A program made the position numbers and the translations under genes. Below the pieces are notes generated by a model. That model was not told the DNA's origin. It was given only the letters and a program-made list of their open reading frames with translations, and did not search any database. Shown here in pieces: positions 1-8,735 of a DNA stretch of 32,656 bases (its first letter is position 1; every line of letters begins with the position of its first letter). Source of the stretch: Gammaproteobacteria bacterium (GTDB taxonomy: Bacteria > Pseudomonadota > Gammaproteobacteria > UBA6429 > Thiohalophilaceae); NCBI GenBank assembly GCA_022712915.1, contig JAFLJQ010000233.1, forward strand, positions 1 to 32,656, in the 5' to 3' direction.

Positions 1-138
1 TTTTGCGCTTCTTTGCGACCTTTGCGGTAAAGGGTGTTTTACGAGCACTTTTCATGTCTCATACCCATTTCAACTTCCTCAAGCCTTTATGTGCCAGATA
101 AATACAAGGTTTTTTAGATTATTAGCGGGACAGCAGTG
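1..138 (+). mobile_element. Right end of a MITE-like element (second copy, truncated by window edge)
   Basis: This stretch aligns with the right-hand part of the complete element at 21674-21943. Both have TTCTTTGCGA, then GTGTTTTA, TTCATG and CCTCAAGC in the same order. Both end in a near-identical 31-nt block (111-141 here, 21916-21946 there) with two mismatches. The terminal repeat at 122-137 reads TTAGCGGGACAGCAGT, two changes from the other copy. Positions 1-29 hold a CGCAAAG-family arm in the TTTGCG orientation. The left end and left target duplication lie outside the window, so insertion cannot be proved for this copy. No protein is encoded; the 88-residue reading frame across it is an artefact. 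Confidence 0.65.
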
Positions 139-191
139 AAAGGGAATAATAAAGATCTTTTTCTTCCTATGAGGGTGATGAATTTGATGGG

Positions 192-452
192 TTAAGCTAT
201 CGAATGTTTTTTCATCCGATATAATAGCGCATTTCTGGTTAGTCCCAGCAAGCGTGCTGCCCTGCTCTGGTTGCCATGACTTTTGCCCAATGTTTGGTGG
301 ATGAGATCGGCTTCGAGATGACACAGGTGCTGTAATGCGGGGCATCGAGTCCGTGTTGGTGGGCCAGTTGGGTGGTGAGGTTGTGGATCAGGGTTTCAGT
401 AAAGACATTGAATATACTCAGACTTAAATGGCGGCTTCCGAAAAAATTTCAC
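192..452 (-). pseudogene. Decayed C-terminal remnant of an NtrC-type (Fis-fold HTH) regulator
   Basis: On the minus strand one frame reads LEADLIHQTLGK, then GNQSRAARLLGLTRNALL, then YRMKKHSIA and a stop at 192-194. This is the classic Fis-type helix-turn-helix that ends sigma-54-dependent activators. Upstream, from about 452 to 340, a different frame carries FNVFTETLIHNLTTQLAHQH, so a frameshift near 340 separates the two parts. A TGA closes the upstream frame just beyond. No AAA+ or receiver domain is present. I infer a gene fragment, not a functional small regulator. It lies about 55 bp from the MITE-like end at 138. Confidence 0.55.
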
Positions 453-578
453 ACAAGTGTACTGACTCGTTGGAAATATGACAAAAGCCCGTCAGATTAG
501 TTTATGACGCTAGTGGCCTGGTTGGCGTGAGGTAGATCAATCAACGGGGCAGGACAATCAAGATATCCTGATATTTCA

Positions 579-1439
579 TCAGGCAACTTGTTCGTAATAC
601 AGAATCTGTAAGGAGCCCTCGAGTAGTTTATGTACCTCTTCAGTGATTCGTTCCAGCATTCCCGGTTCCAGATCGAGGATGGACCAGGTGATATCCTGAA
701 TAGAATTATCATCATCCAATGAAAGGGGGGTCTGAATGTTGTTGGCAATAGCATCGGCAATATGAACAGCAGCGGTCTCCTTTGGGAAGTGGGTTGCTCG
801 AACAGGGTGGTGATGGTAACGGGCAGGTTCGATAAGTGAGTCGGGTAATTGCCATTGATTGAGCAACTCGGCACTGACATCTTCATGGGTAAATCCAAAA
901 ATGGATTTTTCAATGGTGGTATTTTTATAACCCGGTTCCGCTGATAATTCAATCACCTGAGTGGAGGCATCGGGGTGGGTCAGGTACATCACCAGTTTGC
1001 CAATGTCGTGTAACAGTCCTGCGACAAAAAAACGTTCACTATTATTGACCCTGAGGTGCAGGCCGATGGTTCTGGCGGCAATGGCAGTACAAATGCTGTG
1101 ACGCCAGAAGGTTTCCATTTTTACTACGGTATTATTGGACAGGTTGTAGAATTGACCAACCACCGCTGTAGCCAGTACCAGATCCCGTAATTGGCGGGTG
1201 CCGAGGATGGTGATGGCCATGGAGATGGTGTCGATGCGGGATGGAAAACCAAACATGGGGCTATTGACAACCTTTAATAAGCGGGCTGTTAAAACTGGAT
1301 CTTCACAAATTAGCTGACCTATGTCTGCTGCACTGGAATGGGGATCCTCGACCATCAGGTTTATTCTGTGGACAACATCGGGTAAAGAGATTAATTCGAG
1401 AGTGTCATCAATAAGCTCTTTGGCGGTCAACTTGGACAT
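579..1439 (-). CDS. HDOD domain signalling protein
   Basis: The 286-residue protein is essentially a single HDOD domain. The conserved DPVLTARLLKVVNSPMFG stretch lies at about residues 48-64, followed by the AITILGTRQLRDLVL block. An HD pair (FVAGLLHDIGK) is at 144-145, and a further H-rich segment lies near 208-211. HDOD proteins are typically regulatory, linked to c-di-GMP, chemotaxis or stress signalling, and most lack proven phosphodiesterase activity. The start is supported by AAGGAG about 11 bases upstream. A CCTGAT/ATCAGG hairpin (567-583) overlaps the stop codon. It is divergent from copA across 246 bp. Its partner or ligand is not visible. Confidence 0.85.
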   Translation of the reverse strand: MSKLTAKELIDDTLELISLPDVVHRINLMVEDPHSSAADIGQLICEDPVLTARLLKVVNSPMFGFPSRIDTISMAITILGTRQLRDLVLATAVVGQFYNLSNNTVVKMETFWRHSICTAIAARTIGLHLRVNNSERFFVAGLLHDIGKLVMYLTHPDASTQVIELSAEPGYKNTTIEKSIFGFTHEDVSAELLNQWQLPDSLIEPARYHHHPVRATHFPKETAAVHIADAIANNIQTPLSLDDDNSIQDITWSILDLEPGMLERITEEVHKLLEGSLQILYYEQVA

Positions 1440-1685
1440 CTATATTTTTCTCCTTGTAAAAAATATGGCCAACATGGCCCTTTATCTGTTTTCCTTCCCG
1501 GGAATACCCCTCACTATTTTCGTTGGTTTGTGGGGTGTTTGATGATAAGCAGGCGTGTCGCCTATAATATATAAATAGTGCATTGTTCAAGAGAATTCTA
1601 CATTTACAGGTTAACATTGAAGGCAAATTGTCATGAAATCGTCCACAAAAATTATGTTTATTATTCAAGTTTGCATATTTAAACT

Positions 1686-3920
1686 ATGAATACCGCCTCC
1701 AGAATTCGACTTTCTATCTCGGGTATGAGTTGTGCCGGCTGTGTCGGAACGGTAGAAAATGCGCTACGAAATGTCCCTGGTGTAGCTGAGGCGAATGTCA
1801 ATTTTGCTGAGCACACCGCTCTGGTTACGGGTGGGGTGGATAGTCAGGCTCTTATTGATGCGGTGAGCAAGGTCGGTTATACGGCTGCGGAATTGGCTAC
1901 TGAGGAGGCTGAACAGGAGAAAGAGGCCATTGAGCTGGCCTATTATCATGCCTTGTTACACAAGTCACTGGTGGCTGTCGTTGTTGGAGTGCCGTTGTTT
2001 ATCGGAGGCATGAGCGGTTGGTTCCCGGCGCTGGGTGAAGCCTATAGTCAACTAGTCTGGTTGCTGGCTGCGGCGGCAACACTCGGCGTAATGGTTTATT
2101 CTGGTGGTCATTTTTACACCAGCGCCTGGAATGCCTTTCGCCGTCACGCTGCCAACATGGATACTCTGATTGCCCTTGGTACGGGTGCTGCCTGGTTATT
2201 TTCCACCGTCATTAGCCTTATCCCCGAACTGGTGCCACCGATGGCCCGCCATGCCTATTTTGAAGCGGCAGTGATTATTATCGCCCTGATTAACATTGGT
2301 TCGGCTCTGGAAATGAAGGCTCGTGGTAAGACTTCCGAGGCCATTAAGCGCCTGATTGGTTTGCAGCCCAAGGTGGCTCTGGTGGTGCGTGATGGTAAGG
2401 AAAGAGAAATTCTGATTAGCGAGGTCGGCCTGGGAGAAACCATTCGCGTGCGCCCTGGGGAACGTATTCCGGTTGATGGGATGATTATTACAGGCCAATC
2501 CAATATCGATGAATCCATGTTAAGTGGTGAACCCATGCCGGTGAGTAAAGGTAAGGGTGATGACGTGACGGGTGGCACCATTAATGGTACCGGCAGTTTC
2601 TTGTTTCAATCCAAACGCATTGGCAAGGATACTGTATTGGCACAGATTATCGATATGGTGCGTCAGGCCCAGTCGAGCAAGCCGGCCATCGGTCGTATGG
2701 TGGATAAGGTTGCGGCGGTGTTTGTGCCGAGTGTGTTGATTATTGCGGTGATGACTTTTTTAGTTTGGTTTAATTTTGGTCCGGAACCGCGAGTCAGTTT
2801 TACCCTGGTGACGACCATGACGGTCTTGATCATTGCCTGTCCCTGCGCCCTTGGTCTGGCGACACCGATCTCGATCATGGTCGGCATCGGCAAGGCCGCA
2901 GAATCTGGCATTTTGATTCGTAACGGTGATGCCTTGCAGGAGGCGGGTCGCTTGACAACGGTGGTGCTGGACAAGACGGGCACTGTGACCGAGGGTAAAC
3001 CCGCTGTGACACAAATTATTGTTACGGATACGTTCTCGGAACAGGAAATATTACAGTACGCTGCTAGTCTGGAAGTGGCCTCGGAACATCCTTTGGCTCA
3101 GGCGATATTAAATGCAGCGACAAAACAATCCCTGCAAGTTATGGAGGTGGAAAAATTTAATGCCCTGACCGGTTATGGTGTGGAAGGGGTCGTCAATGGT
3201 ATGCCTGTTTTATTGGGTAATGCCCGTTTACTGGCACAAAACAAAATTCCCACTGGCAGCGTTCTTAATCAACTCACGATGTTGTCAGGCAAGGGACAAA
3301 CCCCCATGTTACTGGCCGTGGCAAGTAAACTTGTTGGTGTGATTGCGGTGGCCGATCCTATTAAGGTGGATTCGGCTCAGGCTATCAGGTGTTTACATCA
3401 GCTGGGTCTAAAGGTTGTGATGTTGACCGGTGATAACTTGGTGACGGCCAATGCTGTGGCCAAACAGGTGGGCATCGATGAGGTCATGGCCGAGGTCTTG
3501 CCGCGGGATAAGGATGAAAAAATTGCTGAACTGCAAAAGAAGGGGGAAGTTGTGGCCATGGTCGGAGATGGTATCAATGATGCTCCGGCTTTGGCACGTG
3601 CCGATGTCGGCTTTGCTATTGGTTCAGGAACGGATGTGGCGATAGAAAGTGCCGACATTACCCTGATGCGGGGTTCGCTTTATGGGGTGAGTGATGCCAT
3701 TGGTATATCTCGTGCGACAGTCAGCAATATTAAACAGAATTTGTTCGGTGCCTTTATCTATAATTCACTGGGCATCCCGGTGGCGGCGGGTATTCTGTTT
3801 CCATTTTTCGGGGTATTGCTTAACCCTATGATTGCTGGTGCAGCCATGGCCCTGTCATCTGTAACCGTTGTCAGTAATGCAAACCGTTTACGTTTTTATA
3901 AAGCATGGAGATCAAAGTGA
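1686..3920 (+). CDS. copA: Copper-exporting P1B-type ATPase (CopA)
   Basis: This protein pumps Cu(I) out of the cytoplasm across the inner membrane at the cost of ATP. The 744 residues start with one heavy-metal-associated domain (GMSCAGC, Cys16 and Cys19). An actuator domain with SGEP follows, then the membrane CPC motif (Cys385-Pro-Cys387), the phosphorylation motif DKTGT (Asp429), SEHPLA and GDGINDAP. The copper-specific residues YN in TM7 and MALSS in TM8 are present, favouring Cu(I) over Zn or Cd. Length fits one-HMA CopA proteins. No convincing Shine-Dalgarno precedes the ATG, but no later start keeps the HMA domain. A 29-codon membrane ORF overlaps its stop. I could not identify a clear CueR operator in the 246-bp upstream gap. 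Confidence 0.95.
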   Translation: MNTASRIRLSISGMSCAGCVGTVENALRNVPGVAEANVNFAEHTALVTGGVDSQALIDAVSKVGYTAAELATEEAEQEKEAIELAYYHALLHKSLVAVVVGVPLFIGGMSGWFPALGEAYSQLVWLLAAAATLGVMVYSGGHFYTSAWNAFRRHAANMDTLIALGTGAAWLFSTVISLIPELVPPMARHAYFEAAVIIIALINIGSALEMKARGKTSEAIKRLIGLQPKVALVVRDGKEREILISEVGLGETIRVRPGERIPVDGMIITGQSNIDESMLSGEPMPVSKGKGDDVTGGTINGTGSFLFQSKRIGKDTVLAQIIDMVRQAQSSKPAIGRMVDKVAAVFVPSVLIIAVMTFLVWFNFGPEPRVSFTLVTTMTVLIIACPCALGLATPISIMVGIGKAAESGILIRNGDALQEAGRLTTVVLDKTGTVTEGKPAVTQIIVTDTFSEQEILQYAASLEVASEHPLAQAILNAATKQSLQVMEVEKFNALTGYGVEGVVNGMPVLLGNARLLAQNKIPTGSVLNQLTMLSGKGQTPMLLAVASKLVGVIAVADPIKVDSAQAIRCLHQLGLKVVMLTGDNLVTANAVAKQVGIDEVMAEVLPRDKDEKIAELQKKGEVVAMVGDGINDAPALARADVGFAIGSGTDVAIESADITLMRGSLYGVSDAIGISRATVSNIKQNLFGAFIYNSLGIPVAAGILFPFFGVLLNPMIAGAAMALSSVTVVSNANRLRFYKAWRSK

Positions 3921-4009
3921 TGGATTGGCTGGTTAACCTGTTATGTCTTGCCTTAATCATTATGATTGTGGTTTGGTTCTGGTTAACAAAACCAGGATCG
4001 AAAGATTGA
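3920..4009 (+). CDS. Small single-span membrane protein overlapping copA stop
   Basis: This is a 29-codon ORF whose ATG overlaps the copA TGA (TGATG), the usual sign of translational coupling. The product starts MDWLVNLL, continues with a strongly hydrophobic run rich in I, V and W, and ends in the polar tail TKPGSKD. It therefore looks like one transmembrane helix with a short charged end. Similarly placed small proteins are known after Cu-ATPases (CcoS follows CcoI in cbb3-oxidase assembly clusters). This one lacks the acidic CcoS tail, so I do not assign that name. An AAAACCAG/CTGGTTTT hairpin (3988-4021) overlaps its end and may be a weak terminator. Confidence 0.5.
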   Translation: MDWLVNLLCLALIIMIVVWFWLTKPGSKD

Positions 4010-4257
4010 ATAACTGGTTTTGGATAAGAACTAATCAAGAAAATTAAAATCTAATATAGCGGTGTAAAAGACAAAGATTGTTTATTGGATAAACTAAAGA
4101 TTTTTGTGAATTCTGTGTTGATTATTACGATTTGTTTTGGAAGTTTGTTGTGTGCGACAGTACATTATTTATCAGGATGTGAAGTGAACAGAGATTAAGA
4201 GTCGTTGCGGAAGTTTGCTTAACTTGAAAATTTAAATTATTACAAAGGTTTTTTGTT

Positions 4258-5061
4258 ATGTCCTTTTTGGGAAAATTATTGGGAGCGGTATTTGGTTATA
4301 TGTTGTGGGGGCCTTTTGGTGCCTTACTGGGTGTGGCTCTGGGGCATCAATTTGATAAAGGTCTGCGGCGCACAGTTTTTCAGAGTCATGCCGATGTAGA
4401 GCATATTCAGGCCAGTTTTTTTACCACTCTGTTTTCGGTTATGGGGCATCTGGCTAAGGCCGATGGTCATGTTAGTGGCCATGAAATCGAGATGGCCAAA
4501 TCGGTTATGCAGCAAATGTCGCTGAATGAACAGCAGCGCAAAATGGCTGTTGATTTGTTCAATAAGGGCAAACAAGCTGATTTCCCTCTGGATTCAGCCC
4601 TACAGCAATTTCGCCGTGTGACTAATGGGCAGCGTAATTTGGTTCGAATGTTCATGGAGACTCTCCTGTACGCGGCCTATGCTGATGGTGAGGTGCATGT
4701 TAAGGAAGAGCATCTTTTGAAGCATGTTGCGCATGGTTTAGGAATGACGCCTTACCAACTGGCGCAACTGGAAGGCATGGTACAGGCACAACGGGCCTTT
4801 CATCAGGGACGAGGAGGTCATTATGAGGCAGCCCGACCGCGGGCTGATTTATTGCAGGAGGCCTATCAGTTACTTGGTGTGACAAGTGATGCCAGTGATG
4901 CTGAAGTCAAGAAGGCCTATCGCCGTCAAATGAATCAGCACCATCCGGATAAATTGGTCGCCAAAGGCTTGCCGGAAACGATGGTCAAAATTGCCACAGA
5001 AAAGACTCAGGAGATCAAGGCAGCCTACGACACGATCACACAATCCAGAGATAACCATTGA
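4258..5061 (+). CDS. djlA: DjlA-type membrane-anchored J-domain co-chaperone
   Basis: The 267-residue protein stimulates DnaK from the inner membrane and is linked in E. coli to envelope stress and capsule signalling. Residues 1-30 form a Gly-rich hydrophobic anchor (FGYMLWGPFGALLGVALGH). A TerB-like helical domain occupies about 50-180, with the repeated acidic pattern KADGHVSGHE and YADGEVHVKE. A linker follows, then a C-terminal J domain from about 200 with the HPD motif at 229-231 and DKLVAKGLP as in E. coli DjlA. Domain order and length match DjlA. AAAGG precedes the ATG. The 248-bp upstream gap is AT-rich and holds no gene I can support. Confidence 0.93.
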   Translation: MSFLGKLLGAVFGYMLWGPFGALLGVALGHQFDKGLRRTVFQSHADVEHIQASFFTTLFSVMGHLAKADGHVSGHEIEMAKSVMQQMSLNEQQRKMAVDLFNKGKQADFPLDSALQQFRRVTNGQRNLVRMFMETLLYAAYADGEVHVKEEHLLKHVAHGLGMTPYQLAQLEGMVQAQRAFHQGRGGHYEAARPRADLLQEAYQLLGVTSDASDAEVKKAYRRQMNQHHPDKLVAKGLPETMVKIATEKTQEIKAAYDTITQSRDNH

Positions 5062-5127
5062 AAAAACTGTAGTATTCATTACTATAGTTACCTTGCGGTC
5101 ACTAATTGAAAGAAAGTCCTATTACGT

Positions 5128-6423
5128 ATGAACCTGTCTCTTTTTCAACGCTTGACGACCTCTGAGATGGATCAATACCTTAGTGAGATTGATCTGGCTC
5201 TGGAATATCACACCCGCTGGTTGGCGGCCGTCAACCGGACGCTGGTATGTCGTGATCTGGAGGACATGCGGCACTTTAGTCAGGATCTGTTGCACCATTG
5301 TTATTTTGGTCGCTGGTATGCCAGTGTTGAGCAAGTGGATTTGATCAAGGAACAGCCGTATCAGTTGATAGGTGTTATACATGCACAACTTCATGAGCGG
5401 GTGAGTGTGCTGATCGACAAGGTGCAACACGGTAAATCATTATCAATTCATGATTATGATCAATTTACTGATGTAACCAAGGCTTTCCGACAGGCAGTGA
5501 ATGATTTGAAAGGGATCATTAAACATGATCTGAAATTGATTGCGACCTTGATGGGCAAGATATTTGAATATGCAGAAGAGGGGGTGATCATAACTGATAA
5601 GAAGGCCAATATTCTTCATGTCAATCCGGCCTTTTGCAAGGTGACGGGATATACTCGTGATGAAGTTTTGGGAAAAACCCCGCGTATTCTTTCTTCCGGT
5701 CGACAGGGCAAAGCCTTTTATGAAGGTTTTTGGAGTGATTTATTACACAACAACCATTGGGAAGGGGAGATATGGAACCGTCGTAAGGATGGTAAAATAT
5801 ATCCTGAGTGGTTAAGTGTTACTGCCGTTATGGATGATGACAGTATTGTGAATCACTATGTGGCTATTTTTTCTGATATTAGTTCACAAAAAGATAGTGA
5901 AGAGCGGCTCTATTATCTTGCTCATTACGATCACCTCAGCAGGCTTCCTAATCGTCTGGCATTTCATGATCGTCTGCATCAGGCCATTTCAAGTGCTAGA
6001 CGCAGTAAAAATGAAGTAGCGGTGATGTTTCTCGACCTGGATGGCTTTAAGCAAGTGAATGATACGCTGGGGCATAATGCAGGAGATGAAGTTATACGGG
6101 AAATTTCGGCCCGTTTAGGTTTAGCCATGCGTGAGTCTGATGCCATTGCCCGTTTTGGTGGGGATGAGTTTACGGTGTTGCTGGCTGAGGTTGAGGCGCG
6201 AGAAGGGGTTGAGGTTGCGGCGCAAAAGATCATCGAGGCCGTGTCTGAACCCATACACATTGAAAATACTGTTGCACAGGTTACAACCAGCATTGGTATC
6301 AGCCTTTATCCGCAGGATAGTGATGATATCGATACCCTGATTCGTCAGGCAGACATGGCCATGTATGCCGCCAAGGAGTCAGGTAAGAATAAATACCTTT
6401 TTTTTGATAAAGGAACGTCTTGA
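5128..6423 (+). CDS. CZB-PAS-GGDEF diguanylate cyclase, probably metal-sensing
   Basis: This predicted cytoplasmic enzyme makes c-di-GMP from two GTP. Residues 20-100 match a chemoreceptor zinc-binding (CZB) domain with His28, Cys58 in the CxFGxW block, His85 and His89. From memory, the zinc ligands of E. coli DgcZ are H22, C52, H79 and H83, which gives the same spacings of 30, 27 and 4. A PAS domain follows (about 140-255: NPAFCKVTGYTRDEVLGKTP), then a GGDEF domain with the intact motif at 344-348. An RxxD inhibitory site (RESD) lies five residues before it. No membrane segments are visible. It sits 66 bp after djlA and converges on the CopD-like gene. I infer zinc or copper control of cyclase activity; the ligand is not shown by sequence. 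Confidence 0.9.
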   Translation: MNLSLFQRLTTSEMDQYLSEIDLALEYHTRWLAAVNRTLVCRDLEDMRHFSQDLLHHCYFGRWYASVEQVDLIKEQPYQLIGVIHAQLHERVSVLIDKVQHGKSLSIHDYDQFTDVTKAFRQAVNDLKGIIKHDLKLIATLMGKIFEYAEEGVIITDKKANILHVNPAFCKVTGYTRDEVLGKTPRILSSGRQGKAFYEGFWSDLLHNNHWEGEIWNRRKDGKIYPEWLSVTAVMDDDSIVNHYVAIFSDISSQKDSEERLYYLAHYDHLSRLPNRLAFHDRLHQAISSARRSKNEVAVMFLDLDGFKQVNDTLGHNAGDEVIREISARLGLAMRESDAIARFGGDEFTVLLAEVEAREGVEVAAQKIIEAVSEPIHIENTVAQVTTSIGISLYPQDSDDIDTLIRQADMAMYAAKESGKNKYLFFDKGTS

Positions 6424-6424
6424 G

Positions 6425-6886
6425 TTAGCTTGCCAGGAAACGTCCGCTACTGGCGATCAGGATAACAATCAAACCTAGTATCGTATTGATTCCCACCAGA
6501 ATTCGGATCTGAGCCAGACTTTTGCCGCCTGCGGGCCAGTTTTTATCGGCGACGGCTTGTTTTAAACGTTTGTAAGGTGCGAAGAATACGTGTAGATAAA
6601 TCAGAATCATCAGGCTACCGAGACCATTCATTGCATGAATGTATATCGGGCTGTTGGCCATCCCGCCAAATACATTAAATATCATCCAGTAGCCGGTTAG
6701 TGGCAGTGTGATGACGGCAACCCAGACAAAGGGAAAGAACCTGCCGAATACATGCCCCCATAGTGGTAATCGCAAAGGTGGCTCGAGGAGGTTTGCGGCT
6801 ACCGGGCGCAGACAAACATAAGCGAAAAACATTCCACCGACCCAAATGGTGGCAGCGAGAACGTGCAGTGCAATCATGATGGTCAT
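6425..6886 (-). CDS. CopD-like integral membrane protein
   Basis: The 153-residue protein has about four hydrophobic helices and the N-terminal signature MIALHVLAATIWVGGMFFA, with an early His and a WVGG turn. This is characteristic of the CopD/YcnJ-like and related DUF families of small membrane proteins. Further histidines lie in the second and third helices (GHVFGRF, IYIHAMNG) and could bind haem or metal. Family members have been linked to copper uptake or haem handling, but this short form is not functionally defined. The stop lies one base past the diguanylate cyclase stop on the other strand. It is 30 bp downstream of the DUF3530 gene on the same strand, so the two are probably cotranscribed. 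Confidence 0.75.
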   Translation of the reverse strand: MTIMIALHVLAATIWVGGMFFAYVCLRPVAANLLEPPLRLPLWGHVFGRFFPFVWVAVITLPLTGYWMIFNVFGGMANSPIYIHAMNGLGSLMILIYLHVFFAPYKRLKQAVADKNWPAGGKSLAQIRILVGINTILGLIVILIASSGRFLAS

Positions 6887-6916
6887 TATTTTTACCTTAT
6901 AATTATTTTATTGTGC

Positions 6917-7723
6917 TTACTTTACCTTAACTTCAGTACCGGCGGCATTTTTTGCCAGCCAGCCTCGCACCCGTTTGACCAGCACGGCATCGGTATAATT
7001 AAAGAAGTGATCGGCCCCTTCTATTTTTAACTGGGTATACTGTGTATTTTTTGCCTTGGTGGCGGCTGTTTTGCGGGCCTTGGCTGAGTTGATGACGCTG
7101 GGCAGGTCACGACCGCCATAAATGTCCAGTACAGGTAAGGTGATCTTTCTGAGTGAAAATGTATTATCCATTTTAGAATTACTTTTGTGTTGGCTCATAC
7201 CGATACCCACAAAGGCGGTCACAGTCGAATCAGGTTTGTCAGATAAATAAAAGGTAGCCATGGATGCCCCCATACTATGGGCGACAATGACAATATTCTG
7301 TAGACCTTTCATTTTCAGGTAATCGACACCTGCCTGGATACGTGGATGGACTTCATTAAACAGTGGTGCATAGTCTTCACTTTTGGCATCATTGGTCAGA
7401 ATGGGCATTTGCAGTGACAGGGTTGCCCAGCCGTAGTCAGGCAATTGCGTCCGCAGGGGTTGGATTACCTCGGGCCAGGCAGGGTGAGCACCAATGCCGT
7501 GCAAGATAATGGCTCCGCCCATGGCTTTTTCAGTGCTATGTTCGGCAAAAATTCCTAAAAATTCGTTGGTTCCAGCCTTGAGCTTGACAGCATCGCCGAT
7601 GATTAAGGCATCAACGATCTGTGCCTCCCAGCGTTTTTCTTTATCCATGTCTGAAGCATGGGTATGGAGGCTAAAGAGAAACACAAATAGATAAAAACAG
7701 CTGCGGCTAAGTTGGTCAACCAT
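6917..7723 (-). CDS. DUF3530-type exported alpha/beta hydrolase
   Basis: The 268-residue protein begins with a hydrophobic stretch (SCFYLFVFLFSLHTHAS) that looks like a signal peptide, so it is probably periplasmic. The fold is alpha/beta hydrolase. A nucleophile elbow AHSMGAS holds the Ser; YGGRDLPS gives a candidate Asp and EGADHFFN the His, so the catalytic triad looks complete. An HGIGAHPAWP block precedes it, resembling an oxyanion-hole segment. The substrate is unknown. AGGGG is placed about eight bases before the ATG. It is followed on the same strand by the CopD-like gene. Confidence 0.8.
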   Translation of the reverse strand: MVDQLSRSCFYLFVFLFSLHTHASDMDKEKRWEAQIVDALIIGDAVKLKAGTNEFLGIFAEHSTEKAMGGAIILHGIGAHPAWPEVIQPLRTQLPDYGWATLSLQMPILTNDAKSEDYAPLFNEVHPRIQAGVDYLKMKGLQNIVIVAHSMGASMATFYLSDKPDSTVTAFVGIGMSQHKSNSKMDNTFSLRKITLPVLDIYGGRDLPSVINSAKARKTAATKAKNTQYTQLKIEGADHFFNYTDAVLVKRVRGWLAKNAAGTEVKVK

Positions 7724-7900
7724 GGTAAAACCCCTACTTCATCCAGTATTGAATGATTATAAGGGTAGCGGAAAAATGTCGGTATACAAAATGCTGAAAA
7801 TTCCCCGTTAATCGGGTAGAGTGGGCGGTTCGAATTTTTGGGGTATCCGGGTAGTTGCTACCACGGGGTACGGGTAAATAATAAATGAGAGGAAATAGTT

Positions 7901-8590
7901 ATGGCAGATAATCTGATTGCCCCCTCCATTCTGTCCGCTGATTTTGCGCGACTGGGTGAGGAAGTTGATAATGTATTGAAGTCAGGTGCTGATGTTGTGC
8001 ACTTTGATGTGATGGACAACCACTATGTCCCTAACCTGACTATCGGGCCGTTGGTCTGCGAAGCCCTGCGCAAGCACGGTGTCACCGCACCTATCGATGT
8101 ACATCTGATGGTTAAACCGGTGGATCGCATCATCCCGGACTTCGCCAAGGCTGGCGCGACTTATATTACCTTCCACCCGGAAGCCTCTGAGCACGTTGAC
8201 CGCACCCTGCAACTTATTCAGGGTGAAGGGTGTAAATCCGGTCTGGTATTTAATCCTGCGACCTCTCTTGATGTGCTGAAATATGTGATCGATAAAGTTG
8301 ATATGATTTTACTAATGTCGGTTAACCCTGGCTTTGGTGGACAGAGCTTTATCCCGGCGACACTGGATAAATTGCGTGAAGCCCGTAAGATCATCGATGC
8401 CTCCGGCCGTGATATTCGTTTAGAAATCGACGGTGGGGTGAAGGTTGATAACATTCGTGAGATCAAAGAAGCCGGTGCCGATACCTTTGTCGCAGGTTCC
8501 GCCATCTTCAGTGCCAAAAAAGACAGCGATGCCAATGATTACGATACTGTTCTTAAGGCAATGCGGGATGAATTGGCAAAGGCTAAGTAA
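7901..8590 (+). CDS. rpe: Ribulose-phosphate 3-epimerase
   Basis: This enzyme interconverts ribulose 5-phosphate and xylulose 5-phosphate in the pentose phosphate (and, where present, Calvin) pathway. The 229-residue TIM barrel starts [17 protein letters not shown]. It carries the metal and catalytic blocks [25 protein letters not shown] and [15 protein letters not shown], then LEIDGGV and the phosphate-binding AGSAIFS. Length and motifs are typical. AGAGGAAA lies before the ATG. A small GGGTAG/CTACC hairpin lies in the 177-bp upstream gap. gph follows 145 bp later, separated by a CGCAAAG-type repeat. The rpe-gph-trpE order is known from other gammaproteobacteria. Confidence 0.96.
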   Translation: MADNLIAPSILSADFARLGEEVDNVLKSGADVVHFDVMDNHYVPNLTIGPLVCEALRKHGVTAPIDVHLMVKPVDRIIPDFAKAGATYITFHPEASEHVDRTLQLIQGEGCKSGLVFNPATSLDVLKYVIDKVDMILLMSVNPGFGGQSFIPATLDKLREARKIIDASGRDIRLEIDGGVKVDNIREIKEAGADTFVAGSAIFSAKKDSDANDYDTVLKAMRDELAKAK

Positions 8591-8644
8591 TTTTAAACGC
8601 AATGTGTAGTTTTATAGTTGAGAGTGAATAATGTAGGGGTTGTA

Positions 8645-8716
8645 AAGACGCAAAGAACGCAGAGAATTTACAATTATTTGTCTTTGCGTCCTCTGCGGCT
8701 TTGTGAACTTTGCGTT
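8645..8716. repeat. CGCAAAG-family inverted repeat between rpe and gph
   Basis: The left arm is GACGCAAAGAACGCAGAG (8648-8665). The right arm (8680-8716) holds CTTTGCGTC, CTCTGCGG and CTTTGTGAACTTTGCG. The two arms are reverse-complementary in short tandem units around a small AT-rich loop. The same unit vocabulary recurs at 1-29, 11041-11068/11451-11478, 12127-12166, 21716-21740 and, as a CACGAAG variant, 14657-14726. All are outside genes. It ends about 20 bp before the preferred gph start and could fold in the rpe-gph mRNA. Confidence 0.75.
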
Positions 8717-8735
8717 GAATTGTGGTAAGGGACAA

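Noticed and set aside
79-345. 88-residue minus-strand frame
   Set aside because: It runs through the HTH remnant in the wrong frame and through the MITE-like end; its HCCP-NNLK residues recur at 21848-22096 only because both frames cross copies of the element.
1490-1515. CueR-type operator before copA
   Set aside because: CCTTCCCGGGAATACC looks loosely similar, but it does not match the inverted CueR consensus and is far from the copA start.
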